Shown here: positions 23,197 to 35,349 of the stretch, piece by piece
Numbering within the stretch: the stretch's first letter is position 1
How the letters are laid out: the number at the start of each line of letters is the position of its first letter
From: Gordius sp. MW1
Taxonomy: Eukaryota; Nematomorpha; Gordioida; Gordea; Gordiidae
Assembly (NCBI GenBank): GCA_964036665.1
Contig: OZ038532.1
Location: forward strand, 2,108,001-2,172,000
DNA length: 64,000 nt
Direction of reading: 5' to 3'
Notes under the pieces: generated by a model
What the model saw: the letters and a program-made list of their open reading frames with translations, nothing else
What the model was told of the DNA's origin: nothing
Databases searched by the model: none
Program-made: the position numbers and the translations under genes

Positions 23197-24240
23197 TCAC
23201 CTTCTTTTATATGGGTCTCTTAAAATTTCATATAGAGTATAGTTCAATTTGGTAAGAAAATGACCATTAACCAAAAATTTAATGTTTTTTTCCTTATAAT
23301 ATATCCTGATATATTTAAAGTGTTGTTCCAAAATACTCCTCGAAATCTAAAGAATAAAAAATGCGATTTAAACATTTAATTTTAAAAGTGGTTACAATTA
23401 TTTGCATAAATAAATATATATAAAAAGTACAATTCTATCTTACATATGGGAACATCTGGGTCATTTCATCGATATTAAGCTTCATCTGGGTAGAGTAAAC
23501 CTTTTTATTTATCTAATCATATTTAAATAAACATGTGTCAAGCATTACGATTTAAATAATACTGAATACAAAATTTTCGTTATGAGAAACAACGTACCTC
23601 GTCATAAATGTTTTTTAATTCTGTGCTCAACGATGTGTTCTTTTGCATACATTCTAGCAAATTACCGTAATGTTCAAATGTATTAAAATCATTAGGCTTA
23701 AATGAAACATAAGTAGTGTCATTTTCATTCGTGGCAGTTTGGATTTGATATCTCATGGCAAAAAACGCATTTAAGGAATATGCGGTATTCATTAGCTCGA
23801 TAACATCTTTTTCATTCGCATCTTTGTCCCATTCAATATTGAATAGTTGGTGCAATTTGTAAGGGAGTGTGTTGACCTCCATTCCAATCGGGTATTCGTT
23901 TAAGCACGAATTATAAAACCTTTTAAACAAATTAATGTGTGGGAGGAAGAGGTGAGAATGCAGATTGGGACCTCTTTCTAAAATCCGTGAAAGAAATAAA
24001 AAAATTGCAATTTGGTTAAAATACCCACGGAATCAAGGATTGTATTGTACCATTCCCAGTCGTATGTTATACTCAAATTAAGTAAATCGTTATGGGTTGC
24101 CCTGGCATTTGAGAGATAGTTTTTAAAGTTTGTGCAGGTAGTGCTGAATTCTAAATTGAATAGTATATTATATGAAACATGTATTGACATACCGTGCAAG
24201 GGGTAATTGTAAAAACTGGTCTCATTAAAAAAGTCAACAT
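23197..24240 (-). CDS. Unrecognised multi-exon protein, family member C (best-resolved copy)
   Basis: Exons on the minus strand: upstream of 24193 (NETSFYNYPLH, ending CACG|GTATGT), 24025-24150 (TTCTNFKNYLSNARATHNDL ... ILDSV), 23598-23977 (GPNLHSHLFLPHINLFKRFY ... LLECMQKNTSLSTELKNIYD), 23444-23500 (QMKLNIDEMTQMFPY) and a last piece from 23346. Introns are 43-144 nt and all phases fit. The 380-bp exon carries an uninterrupted 126-codon frame, unusual in this AT-rich DNA. The last exon reads SILEQHFKYIRIYYK to a TGA at 23197-23199, two bases from the ACCGGT end of the repeat element at 23195, so the original 3' end may have been displaced. Possibly secreted (Cys, NxT/S sites), but the start codon and signal peptide were not found. 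Confidence 0.55.
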
Positions 24241-24336
24241 ATCCTTTCGAAAATGGATAATTTATAATTAATAAAAATAAGGATCAATATTTCGTCTGGG
24301 CCATCATGTTCAAATTTATATGGGATTTGTATAATG

Positions 24337-24643
24337 TAGCCAGCTTTTATAGGGTTTTATTTAACACATCCCTATGTACTGTGTAACTTGTAAACATTTT
24401 GAAAATGTTAATGAGCAGTGCAACGAACTTTCATTTTAAAAACATTAATTATATTTAATTAAGGTTTTAGGGATTGTTTATAATATAGGAAGGTTTGGGT
24501 AGGAAAAATACATTGACATAGCCAGCGTTGTACCATAGTTTGTAAATATTTTGTGGAATTTATGTACTTGAATTAATGAAAATATTAACTAGCAGTACAA
24601 CGAACTTAGTTCAAACAATATTATAAGATTGAGATGTTGTTCA
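24337..24643. repeat. Imperfect ~165-bp tandem repeat, continued at 32715-32795
   Basis: TAGCCAGCTTTTATAGGG, GTAGCCAGCGTTGTACC-type and GCAGTACAACGAACTT motifs recur with a period of about 165 bp (24337, 24518, and again beyond the gypsy insertion near 32765). Removing the insertion 24644-32714 restores the third unit (TATAGGAAGGTTATGG ... CTAGCGTTGTAC). Confidence 0.6.
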
Positions 24644-24787
24644 TGTAGTATTATTAACTTGAAGTACGCTGAAGCTTTATTATGGAAATATGATAAACTT
24701 AAAACATATGATTACAATCATGTGTATATTAGGAACAACGAACTTATACGTATATATAAATTCAATGTATGAATCTATTATATTACA
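24644..24787 (-). repeat. 3' LTR of the old gypsy element
   Basis: 144 bp, matched by 28549-28624 plus 32664-32714. Shared landmarks are AAGTACGCTGAAGCTTTATT, ATATGATAAACTTAAAACAT and GTATGAATCT. The ends are TG...CA on the minus strand. Confidence 0.82.
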
Positions 24788-24839
24788 TTTCTCCCTATTC
24801 TAAAAATTGAACTCATCATAAAACGCACAGGATCGTTGT

Positions 24840-27800
24840 GGACCGTCTTTAATAGTTGAATTTTTAGCTATATCAATGTTTGGTTCAAATTCGCTTTTAT
24901 TGGTGTCTCTACATTTGGCATAAACTTGGAACGTAGTTTAAATTTTAACTGGTCGGCATGTTTTCTTCGTATTCCCTTATTTGTGCGGACATTGTAAGAA
25001 TAATGGCTTTTCCGTTCAACGATCACTCCTTTGTGCCAACCTGATTTTGTTTCATTTAGAATCCACACTGTATCTCCAACCGTAAATTTCTATAATTCGT
25101 CTTGCGATCGTGATATAGTTTTTGTTTTCACACGTTTTCCTTCATTTTCCTTCTTGGGTCAATCTTGATCAATCGATAGCTGTTTGTAACCGTCTCCTAA
25201 TAAACATTTCTGCAGGTGCTTTTCAAGTAGTCGCTTGAGGCGAATTCGGATAATACATAAGAACTTGCTAAAGGCATAATTCTTTGTCTAACATCTCCTT
25301 TCTTCCTACCCAATATCGACTTTTTAATGTACGTATAATTCTTTCAGCTAGCCCATTAGTTTTAGGGTGATAGGAAGTAGATTTTATATGTTTAATATTA
25401 ATCTGAAGACATAATTTATGGAATTCAATTCCGGCGAATTGTGGTCCATTATCGGACACTATCTGAATTGGTATCCCAAAACGACAAAACCAATTGCGTA
25501 TATGGTAAATTATAACGGATGATGTTGTTGATTTTAGGGTCGCCAATTCAACCCATTTCGATAGAGAGTCAATTAAAACTAACCACCATCTGCCTTCAAC
25601 GAGTACTGCTATATCGATATGAACGCGCTCCCTCCCATACTCGATCAGTCAAACTCCAGGGATGCAAAGGTACTGGCTTTTCTATTGGTCTCAACTCTTG
25701 ACATCCGTCACAATCTTTTAATCTATGTCACGATCTATCGCAGGCCAGTAAACGTAATACCGTAAAATATTACGCATTCCCGTTATTCCCGGATGACCTG
25801 GTGTAAAATTTTTAACACAAGTCTTTGTAGACTTTCTGGAATTATTAAACGATTCCCTAAAGGCTATCTTCATAAGAAATTTTGTCTCTTCTATTATAAT
25901 ACACTTTCAAATCTATATGAAATTTCGACACATCTATTCGCCAATTCCTTTCAATAGCGCGAATTATCGACAACCAGTATCCGTCTTAATTGCATTCTTT
26001 AACATCTCTCTATTTAATTTCAAATCATCCAACATTAATAAACCGACATTATTGATGTAATTCGTCGATTCTTCGTCACTAACATGTATCGTTAAACGGG
26101 ATTCTCCTTACCCATACGATATTTAATGTCAAACTGATAGGAATTCAAAAATAAGGCCCAACGTACTAGCCTATTGTTTACCATTTTTGGTAAATCCCGA
26201 TTACCAAATAACCGCTCCAAAGGTTTGTGATCGGTTGTTAAATTAAATTGTCTTCCCCGAACATATTGATTAAACTTTTCAACCACGTATCGCACGATCT
26301 TCACAATCAAAAGTAGAATATCTTTTTTCGGCACTGCTTAAAGTTCGGGATGCATAAGCGATCGGTTTCTCTGGAAATTTATGAGATAAAACGGCGCCTA
26401 ACCCCGTCTCCGATGCATCAACTGCAAGGTTTAGTGGCAACGTAGGCATATAAGGAACTAAAGTATCAGAAGATAACAGCAATTTCTTAAAATCGTCAAA
26501 AATTGTTTGTTCTGTAGCTGTCTATTTCCACATCACTGAAGAACCGGTCAGTGCATGTAAGGGTGCACATTTTTCATGTAGCCTAGGAATGAAACGTTCT
26601 TGATAATTCCAATCTCAAAAATGACCGTAGTTCTTTCTTGTTAGATGGTATTTTAAATTTACTTATAGCTTCTACACGTTCATCAGTGGGGTGAATACCA
26701 GCTGAATCAATTTGTGTCCCAAATGAATTACTGAATCTTTGGAAAAATTTCACTTTTTCCTTCTTCGTTTTCAAACCGTCATTTTGCATCCTCATGAGTA
26801 CTTCATTTAAATTTTTTAAGTGAGCATTTTAATTTCTACCGTAACAATTATATCGTCCAATAGTACTCCAGTCTGCGGAATTCCAACTACTAAGTTTTCC
26901 ATATATTTTTGAAAAAGATTTGGTGCCGTCGCTAAACCAAATGGCAAACGTTGGACCTATAATGACCAACATGCGTAGCAATTGTTAACAAATGTCTACT
27001 CTCTTCATCTACCACCATTTGTAAGTACGGTCACGCAAATCTATCACTGATATTTCTCACCACCTGCTATTTTTGTAATTAAATCATCAAACTTTGGCAG
27101 CACATGATCATTGGTACTAAGGTAAGGGTTTAAAGTAATTCTAAGTCCCCCAAATTCAAATAGAACCATTACCTTTAATAATATTTACTGTTGGTGTGAT
27201 CCATTTAGCTTCACTTGTAGATGGGTCCACACGATCAATAATGTCTTCTCCCTCCAACCTTTTCAATTCCATTTCTATTTTGTGTCTTTAGGGAAACGAT
27301 ACCCTTCGGCTTTGTAATGCTATTGGCTGGGCTACATCTTTTAAAAAGATTTTAACTTTATAATTCTTAATCGGGGCCATCGCTAAATATAGCTTGATTC
27401 ACTTTGTATTTTGTTGATTGAAACCTCTCCTGGAAGGTCAAGGTTAAACGCTTTTATCCAATCACGATCAAATATTGCCCCTTCGTTTGTTGTTGTAACA
27501 ACTACAGGTATTAAAGGTTTTAGACCCAGTTGAACTTTAACTTTAGTTTTTCCTAATATTGTATAGGATGATCTCCAAAAGATCTTCAAAAGATATTAAT
27601 TTAGGACATTCTTTGAGAGTTGGATTATGAATCAAATTATAAATATCTTAATTATAATTCAAACTGCAGCTCCGGTGTCGAAAAGCATTTTGCACAATTT
27701 TTGCTTGATACTAACCTTGATATATGGTTTCTTTATCCCCAAACTTGTGTAAATTTTCACATGTAAATTATATTGACAGATCTTGTGTGGCAAAATTTTG

Positions 27801-28544
27801 CAAAGTGTCCTCTTCTTTGGCATTTGTAGCATTCTTTATAAAATGCTGAGCACTTGTTGACTTATGCACCTTTCGATACCTTTCACATCTTTTTGTAGAT
27901 GTTGACCCTTGGTGAACAAATTTCTTTGTGGTGAAATGTTTGAATTTTTGCCTAGCTTTTTGATTTACCACATCTATTTCATGAGTTACTACTTCATTTT
28001 TTGCTAATCCATTGCTTCAGCTATTTTATACAAATCATCAAACGTAATTGTATTTCCATCAGAATCAATTGCCCAGGCCATCTAGTTCTAACCTCAATTT
28101 TAAGAGCTTTATTTTGGATGCCATGTAGAGATTGATCTCTCAACCTTTCATCTGGTTGTATATTAAAATTGCATTCTTCTGCAATTGTTCTTAATTTAGT
28201 TGCATAATCTTGTATCGACTCTTCTTCATTTTTTAAGCAACGTATAAACATTAATCTATTTTGTAAAATGGCCTTTTTACTGTAAATACCTTTTTGATGA
28301 TCTCAATCAATTCATTATATTGAGTGTAGAAATTTTCTTTGGATATAGAAAGGTCCTCAGCTTCGCGATATGACATGCCCATATATGCCAAGATAAGGGT
28401 AGTGGCTTTTTCATCCAAATTTTTGATTTTCCTGGCCCTAAAAATATTTTCAATCGTAAAAATTGATTCTATCTTATCTGAAGGATTGTAACTAGGAATG
28501 ATGTCCATGGCCAAAGAATATATGTAGTAAATCGACCGCCCCAA
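24840..28544 (-). pseudogene. gag-pol remains of the old gypsy element
   Basis: Read on the minus strand from 28544 down: a gag-like helical region (28021-28544), a nucleocapsid/protease zone (27383-27971, no intact DTGA seen), RT pieces (26583-26795, with ERVEAISKFKIPSNKKELRS), RNase H (26092-26482: NLAVDASETGLGAVLSHKFP and LTTDHKPLERLFGN), the integrase core (25268-25546: FGIPIQIVSDNGPQF and STSYHPKTNGLAERIIRTLK) and an integrase C-terminal domain (24868-25068). The second catalytic Asp and the Glu of integrase are visible, but the frame is broken at many points. This is a defective copy of a mobile element, not a host gene. Confidence 0.88.
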
Positions 28545-28548
28545 TATA

Positions 28549-28624
28549 TGTATTTTTATTAACTACTCTAAAGTACGCTGAAGCTTTATTATGCAAATAT
28601 GATAAACTTAAAACATATGATTAC
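28549..28624 (-). repeat. 5' LTR of the old gypsy element, first half
   Basis: Continues at 32664-32714; the split is the ATTAC target of the younger gypsy. Next to it on the minus strand, TTGGGGCGGTCGATTT is the likely primer-binding site, but I cannot assign the tRNA. Confidence 0.75.
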
Positions 28625-28807
28625 TGTAGAGAGGTAATTGGAGCGCGAAGTGCCTCAGGGGATATGTTGTTTACCGTTGTGTTGTCAATCTAATTATCGT
28701 TAATTGGTATGTATTATATACGTTGGATATACACGTTTTTACTTACTTTTCTATTTTGTATCACTTCGAAACCTCTCTCTAGTAAATAAAGCTTCCCAAT
28801 CTCAACA
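28625..28807 (+). repeat. 5' LTR of the younger gypsy
   Basis: 183 bp bounded by TG...CA. It contains AATAAA at about 28786, a possible polyadenylation signal. No difference from the 3' LTR was seen. Confidence 0.93.
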
Positions 28808-28840
28808 GTTGGCGCTGCGAGTCGTGGAACCTACGCGGTA

Positions 28841-31800
28841 ATGCAGAAATATAAAACAACGGCTAACATCGACGCTTTTATAACGCAATTCGAGCTGTTC
28901 CTAAGGAGCAATAAGACGGATACAGATGAACAAAAAGCAGCTCTATTATTAACCAGCCTTGAGGGGGAGGCATTCCAATTAATACTAGAGGATTATAGAC
29001 CTCAAGAGTTGACAGGAATTACATACGAGGAAGCTAAAAATCGATTAAAAAAATTATTCCAAAGGAATTCAGGCGCGAGGGCAAAGAGATATGAATTTTC
29101 AAAGGTCCGACAAAACCAGGGAGAGTCGATAGACACGTATGCTAATAGACTCAAGGCAGGAGCTAACAGCTGCAACTTCGGAAACGAAGAATTGCAGAAC
29201 AGAATCGTCGACCAATTCATTATAGGATTGCGCGATAGAAACTTACAGGCGAGACTGTTGGCAGAAAATGACATCAAATGGGACCGCCTACGCGAGCTAG
29301 CGTTAACGGCCGAGACGATAAACGGGGGGCTAAGCACTTTGCAAGACGGGTCCGAAGAAGCGTGGAGCGTAGTGGCGGGACGAGAAGCGTGGCTTGGGCC
29401 GGTCCGAATTCCCAGGTTAAAACATGCTTTAGATGTGTTAACTATAGATATATTTATTAATAACGAATTATTCCAATGCATCTTCGATACCGGCGCCACG
29501 GTATCGATAATACCGGCGCGAAGATGGGCGAAGGAGATCCCACGCAACAAGGAGCCCGTCCCGACAGTGTACGCGTATGGCCACGAGGAAATAAAGATCG
29601 TAGCCAAGGTACAAGCCGATGTCCGAATGGGTAACACGAGGAAACAGCTGTCGTTATTAATAGCAGACGTAGCGGGGCCGCCGCTGTGCGGGATCGATTG
29701 GATAAAAGAATTTGAACCCGAAATCTGGCGTCAAATACGTTGGAACTCTAGAGCTGCGGCGGAACGGTTCGCGGTCAATTACGTAGAAAGACCGAAGGAT
29801 ACCAGGTCCGCGATCCAGCACGTGATGAAACAATGGGGCGGTCAGCTAAACGAATTCCCGAAAGCAGTCAAGGGAATAACGGTGGAAGTACCGTTAAAAG
29901 AGGGCATAGATCCCGTATTTATCCCCGCACGAAGGGTCCCGATGGCGTGGAAGAAAGAAGTAGAAGAAGAGCTGGATAAATGGGTCAAGGACGGGGTGAC
30001 TGAACCAATCGATTTCTCAAGATGGGCCAGCCCAGTGGTACCCGTGAAAAAAAGCGATGGAACTCTGCGATTATGTATAGACTACCGCTTTACGATAAAT
30101 AAATACGGTTGTTATACCCGTTACCCAAAATCGACGACTTGTTAAATAAACTTGATAATGCGTGCTATTTTACGAAGCTGGACCTTACGAAAGCGTACCT
30201 ACAGCTCGAATTAGGGCCAGAGACGAGCCAACGATTGACTATCTCGACGCACAAGGGCCTTTTTAAAGTTAACCGGATGCCGTTCGGTTTAAATTGTGCC
30301 GCGGCCATTTTTCAAAAGACAATGGACCAAATATTAGGAGGCATGGAAGGGGTTGCGGTTTACATCGACGATATCTTAATTGCAGGGGACACGGAAGAAA
30401 TTCACAACGAGAGGTTACTCAAGGTACTAGAAACGTTACAAAAGTGGGGGTTCGTGCCGAACATTGTCAAGGGTATCTTGTGGGCGAAGGAAGTAACCTT
30501 TCTGGGATACGTAATAAGTAACAAGGGGATTCGAATCAACGACAATAAAGCCGAATTAGTCAAGCAGTGGAAAAACTTAACTAACAAAAACGAAATAAGG
30601 TCCTTCCTTGGGTTAACAACGTACTTTTCAAAGTTCATTAAGGACTACGCCAAAATCATACACCCGATTCAGAAACTCATGAAAAAGAACGTGATGTACC
30701 ACTGGGGTGAAGAACAGCAAGGAGCATTTGAAGCTATCAAGTCCGCGCTTACGAAAGCCCCGTTCTGGCGTACTTCAATGGAGAGTGGGAGACCGGCCTG
30801 GTCGTAGACGCCTCGGGTACGGGGTTAGGGGCCATCTTACAGCAACGAGCACCAGGAGAGAATTGGAGAGTGGTGGCCTATGCGTCAAGAGCATTAAACG
30901 ATAGCGAAAGCCGGTATTCGACGATCGAACGAGAGGCCCTTGCGGTGGTGTATGGACTAAAAAAGTTCAACGAATATGTACAAGGACGAAGCGTTACTAT
31001 CATGACGGATCATAGACCGCTTATATATATATTCGATCAGAGCAAAAGGGGCAAGGAACAATGGTCACCACGCCTAACCAGGTGGGCGCTCATGGTATCA
31101 GGCTATACGACCAAGTTCGAATACAACAAGGGAACCGAAAACGCGGCAGATTTCTTGTCTAGAAATCCGAACGAACACGCGTATCAGGTTAGCGAGGAAA
31201 TACCAGAGGACTCGATGAATCCGTTTATATCATTGGACGTGGTAAAACAACACACCTTGGAGGATCCGGGGCTGCGGCAATTAAAAGAGTGGATTAGGGG
31301 TAAACAAAATACAATGGTCACGTGTGGGCTAAGACGCACTTACGAAAAACATCTGCCAAAGTTACATGAAGTCAAAAGCATAATATATTACAAAGGGGGA
31401 CGAATATTAATTCCGGCGAAGTTACGAGGAGTGGTACTCCAAAGTCTACATAGAGGCCAAGTAGGTATCAAGCGAATGCAAGAAGTGGCGTGGCAGTATA
31501 TATGGTGGCCGACTCTTGACGATGACTTATTGAGCGTAGCGAAAGGGTGCCGGAGTTGCAATTACACGGCTGCGGCGGCGAAGAGGGCACCATTGATAGA
31601 GTGTCAACCTAGCCATAAACCATGGGTTCAAGTACATGTCGATATCATGGGTCCTCTCAAGGATAAGTCATACCTCGTGATGGTGGACAATAGCTCGAAA
31701 TGGGTAGAGGTGTTTAAATTAGAAGACACCACGGCGACAACCGTTATAAAAAAACTGGCCGAAACGTTCGCTAGATTTGGAAATCCACCTTGGTTAATAT

Positions 31801-32488
31801 CAGATAACGGCCCACAATTCAAAGGGCAGGAGTTACAGAACTTTTGCAAGTCGAGGGGAATTAATCAACGATGGACAGCTCCTTACCATCCGGCGTCGAA
31901 CGGGTTGGAAGAAAGATACGTACGATTAATTAAAGAAGCCATCGTTAGGAACGAGTCGGAAGTAGGGCTGAGTAGATTTTTGGAAAACTACAGACTACAA
32001 AACACCCCGCAAACAATAAAAGCCCGGCAGAGATGATGCTGAAAAGAAGGATGCGAACCGAATGGGAGGTTTTGAGGGAAACCGTACCACAACAATGGGT
32101 AGAGACCGGGAACCCGCGGACGTTCAACGTAGGAGACTTGGTTTGGGTGCGCATGTTTCTGGGTCCAAGCAAATGGGTAGAAGGCACGATAAAAGCCAAG
32201 CATGGTAGTCGGTCCTACGATGTATGGGCACAGGGAAGAAAACACCACCGACACGTGGATCAAATAAGGAAACGAAAAATCTTGGACTGGACCACACTGG
32301 GACAAGAGAACGGGTGGCCACAAAGGATATCATCAGAAAGGGAAACGGGAACAAGTGCTATAAGGGAACAAATGCAAAACCAGTCAGGAACGCCTAGAGA
32401 AGAACCTAGATACCCGCAGCGTAGTCGAAAACCGCCAGCATTCCTTAAGGATTTTGTCTGTGAAAAGGGGGGAACTGTAGAGAGGTAA
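28841..32488 (+). pseudogene. gag-pol of the younger gypsy, with at least three frameshifts and a gag/protease deletion
   Basis: Gag starts at ATG 28841 (AFITQFELFLRSNKTDTDEQ). The zinc knuckle is reduced to a partial CFRC in another frame (about 29421-29432) and runs almost directly into the protease (CIFDTGATVSIIP). RT begins in frame 1 and shifts near 30100 to LYPLPKIDDLL...; the catalytic motif is YIDD (30361-30372). A second shift near 30762 leads into RNase H (VVDASGTGLGAIL, MTDHRPLIYIF). Integrase has an HHCC-like finger (HRGQVGIKRM ... GCRSCN) and D-D-E residues (HVDIMGPL, ISDNGPQF, GLEERYVRLIKEA). A third shift near 32010 precedes the C-terminal domain (32033-32488). Codon use is visibly GC-richer than the surroundings. 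The breaks could be real or assembly errors; as given, the copy is not autonomous. Confidence 0.9.
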
Positions 32489-32658
32489 TTGGAGCGCGAA
32501 GTGCCTCAGGGGATATGTTGTTTACCGTTGTGTTGTCAATCTAATTATCGTTAATTGGTATGTATTATATACGTTGGATATACACGTTTTTACTTACTTT
32601 TCTATTTTGTATCACTTCGAAACCTCTCTCTAGTAAATAAAGCTTCCCAATCTCAACA
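32476..32658 (+). repeat. 3' LTR of the younger gypsy
   Basis: Same 183 bp as the 5' LTR; followed by the TSD ATTAC and then the rest of the older LTR. Confidence 0.93.
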
Positions 32659-32795
32659 ATTACAACGAACTTAAACGTATATTTAAATACAATGTATGAA
32701 TCTGTTATAATACAGTTCATAAAATTTTTACAATTATATAGGAAGGTTATGGTAAAATACAGCAGGGTAGCTAGCGTTGTACTCTGAGAGGGGCC

Positions 32796-34137
32796 AAAAT
32801 TTATTTTTCCTTAAGTGAGGAGGGGTTAAACGGCTATAATATACTTCCTTGTATACCTAATTCATGAAATTTCTCCTATTATTATTGTATGTACATCGCT
32901 TAAACTCATACCTCAAATATATTTTAAATTAACTACCTACCCTCTTTCTATAATCTTTAACTTAAATCTTAATCAAAAAATTATCCTTAGCAACATCATT
33001 TTGTATGTATTATAAATATTGTAAAATAGTGGCAATACTTTAACGGTTATATTTTCAATATATTCAATTATTTATTTTAAAATAAGATACTGAATTGTGA
33101 TAATGCGAAATGAAACTGTTGCATTGACTACGCACATTTAGGTTTGAATTATACTATTAAGGGATATATATATAATAAACCAATTTTCTAAAATTTCTAG
33201 CGAATACTATATGAAATTTCATCTTTGAATACTAATCTTTTAACGAAACCAAACCCTTATCATTGGCAGCACGATGGCTAAATATTTTAAAATTGAGACT
33301 TAAAAGCAATTTATTATAAAATTTTAAGCAGTAAATGGTACTATTAAACAAATGCTCTATTTAGGAGTTCAAGACTCCCGTAGCCATAAGAAATAAAATC
33401 GTCCCAAAGATTATAAAAAAATTTAATATGTTTGTTCGACTAAATTTTTAAAATCCACATCTCTTATGGGAGAAAAACTAGAGAAGTAAAAATAATTATA
33501 TTTTCACAAATTTTTTTCCAAAAGTGCATGGGGATAATTATAGCATTGTTCATGGGATAAAAAAGCTTTTTATTTTTTTATTATAGTATTAAAAACATAA
33601 AGAATATAAGTAATATGATTATTGAGGTTTTACTAATAAAAAATAGGTCAAAAAGGTGATATGACTTCAATTTATATAAAAACTTTTAATAGAAAAAGTT
33701 TATAATTAGTTTATTAGGGTTTAATCCTCTACCTTTACCTTCAATATTTAGTTAAGTTAAAATATTTTATGATTTCTACCCATGGCATTATAAATGATAA
33801 ATGAATAAAAGACGAGCTAGCCTAAAACTAACCCTTATCGACTAGCTTCGGTCTTTACACTACTAAAAACAATTATACAAATAAAATAGTTTAAATGAGA
33901 CTGTATAAAATCAATATCTCTTTATTTAAAACATAAATTTGTTAAGAATATTAAACCAAAACAATCTATGACCAAAAAAAGAATTTGTCGAGGCTTCTTC
34001 AGTAACATTTATCGTTTTCCCCATTTTTTCAAGCAGATGTTCTGACCACATATACCTTAGGACAATATACACATGTGGTTAAATTTTAATTTATTGTTAT
34101 AATTTTTTTATAAATTATAGCAAAAATTAAAATGACG
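32796..34137. other. AT-rich DNA, nothing recognised
   Basis: No domain, inverted repeat or splice-paired exon found. A CTAGCTTCGG-type motif near 33840 is not informative. Confidence 0.5.
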
Positions 34138-34334
34138 GTGTTGGACATGGAGGTGCCGGGGATGGGAGTAGAGAGTACGAAGACGACCTCGTGTCACGTG
34201 AAAAGGACAAGTAGATAAAATTATTAAAACCAAGAGGACAAATTAGAACATCGCTACCTGATCAAGATGGAATAAAATTATCAAAAAAACGCCACGACTG
34301 TGGGACCTAATCCATGATAAAGAAGAAGAAAATG
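34138..34334 (+). pseudogene. 5'-truncated RTE-type LINE 3' end
   Basis: GGACATGGAGGTGCCGGGG ... GTGTCACG ... GATCAAGATGG ... TGTGGGACC ... TGATAAAGAAGAAGAA aligns with 42735-42919, the 3' end of the LINE at 37856-42919, with about 80% identity. It ends in the same GATAAAGAAGAAGAA tail. Confidence 0.85.
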
Positions 34335-35349
34335 GCCCTGGTCTGTAATTAAGCCTGGTCTCCCCTATTTGCACTTTATCTTCATTTTCTTATTATCGAA
34401 GTCCTTTAAAAAGTAGCAATTCTTTGCGTCTTTCATTGTATAATAAGAAGAAATCCACAGAGGCAAGGGGAATTAATTTCAAATATTTATATTCTATGTA
34501 GGGTGGTTAAAGGAACGAGCTTCAAGTATCCAGTGCCTGGAAATATTTTTTTAAAGGAATTGAACTTAATATTTTTTAAATTGCGGAACTAGAACTAGAA
34601 ATTTTAAAGCGCCAATGTATTAATTCTATTTTTCAAAAAAAAAATTTTGAGTAGGTGAAGTATATGGCTTATAATTTAATATACTTCATTTTAAGAAGAC
34701 AATTTCCTAAATGCAAATGTACAAAGATATTAACGTCTCAATATGTTAAAGTTACAGTGGCGTACGCAAGGGGGTGGATTTGCGGATCAAACCACCCCCG
34801 CGGATTTCGAAAAAATATTTTTTATTTTCTAATATCGCATTATATAATAAGTATTATGAAATGAGTTCTACTTAATTAACTATGAAGAGCACTTATTTTC
34901 AACAACCATTAAGTATTTTTAAGCGTTAATATATTTTTCCTGAATTTCCCTTGTGGTTATAAAACGTAAGCATTTCATATGAATTCCTCTATCAACTTAA
35001 ATAAAAGAAAAGGCCACTTCGGGTCAAAATATATAATGGCCAAAATATTTCAATCCAATCAAAACACTTAATAAATTTGCGATCGTACAACATAACATCT
35101 AATGGACAAAATCCTTAAAGCCAATCAAAACACTTAACAAATTTACGCTCGTATAACATAACATAGAAACTTCGTAAACCAATCATATTATTGCTCGAAT
35201 TATAAATTTTAATATTTCGTTTTCAATTAAGACCAACAATCAATTTACCGTTAATTTAAATGGATGGAAATCCCCAATGCTCAAGTATGAATCTATTTGA
35301 TTCATTGTTTATATTGTTATAGCATCATCTTTATACTTTGTTTGTGCAC

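Larger units (their letters stand above)
28625..32658 (+). mobile_element. Younger Ty3/gypsy LTR retrotransposon, complete, TSD ATTAC
   Basis: LTRs 28625-28807 and 32476-32658 (183 bp each, TGTAGAGAGG...TCTCAACA) look identical by eye. The TSD ATTAC lies at 28620-28624 and 32659-32663. A primer-binding candidate TGGCGCTGCGAGTCG follows the 5' LTR at once, and a purine tract GAAAAGGGGGGAA precedes the 3' LTR. It sits inside the 5' LTR of the older gypsy. The element is only about 4.0 kb, with a short gag and no complete zinc knuckle. Confidence 0.95.
24644..32714 (-). mobile_element. Ty3/gypsy LTR retrotransposon (old copy), interrupted by a second gypsy
   Basis: In minus orientation the LTR begins TGTAATATAATAG. 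Left LTR 24644-24787; right LTR 28549-28624 continued at 32664-32714 after the nested element. Five-bp flanks GTTCA (24639-24643 and 32715-32719) are the TSD. A purine tract (AATAGGGAGAAA, read on the minus strand) precedes the 3' LTR. Internal order on the minus strand is gag, protease region, RT, RNase H, integrase, all with multiple frameshifts and stops. The LTRs differ by several substitutions and indels, so it is older than the nested element. Confidence 0.88.

Noticed and set aside
29002-29637. 211-codon open frame antisense to the young gypsy gag
   Set aside because: It is a mirror of the GC-richer coding strand, with no domain and not conserved.
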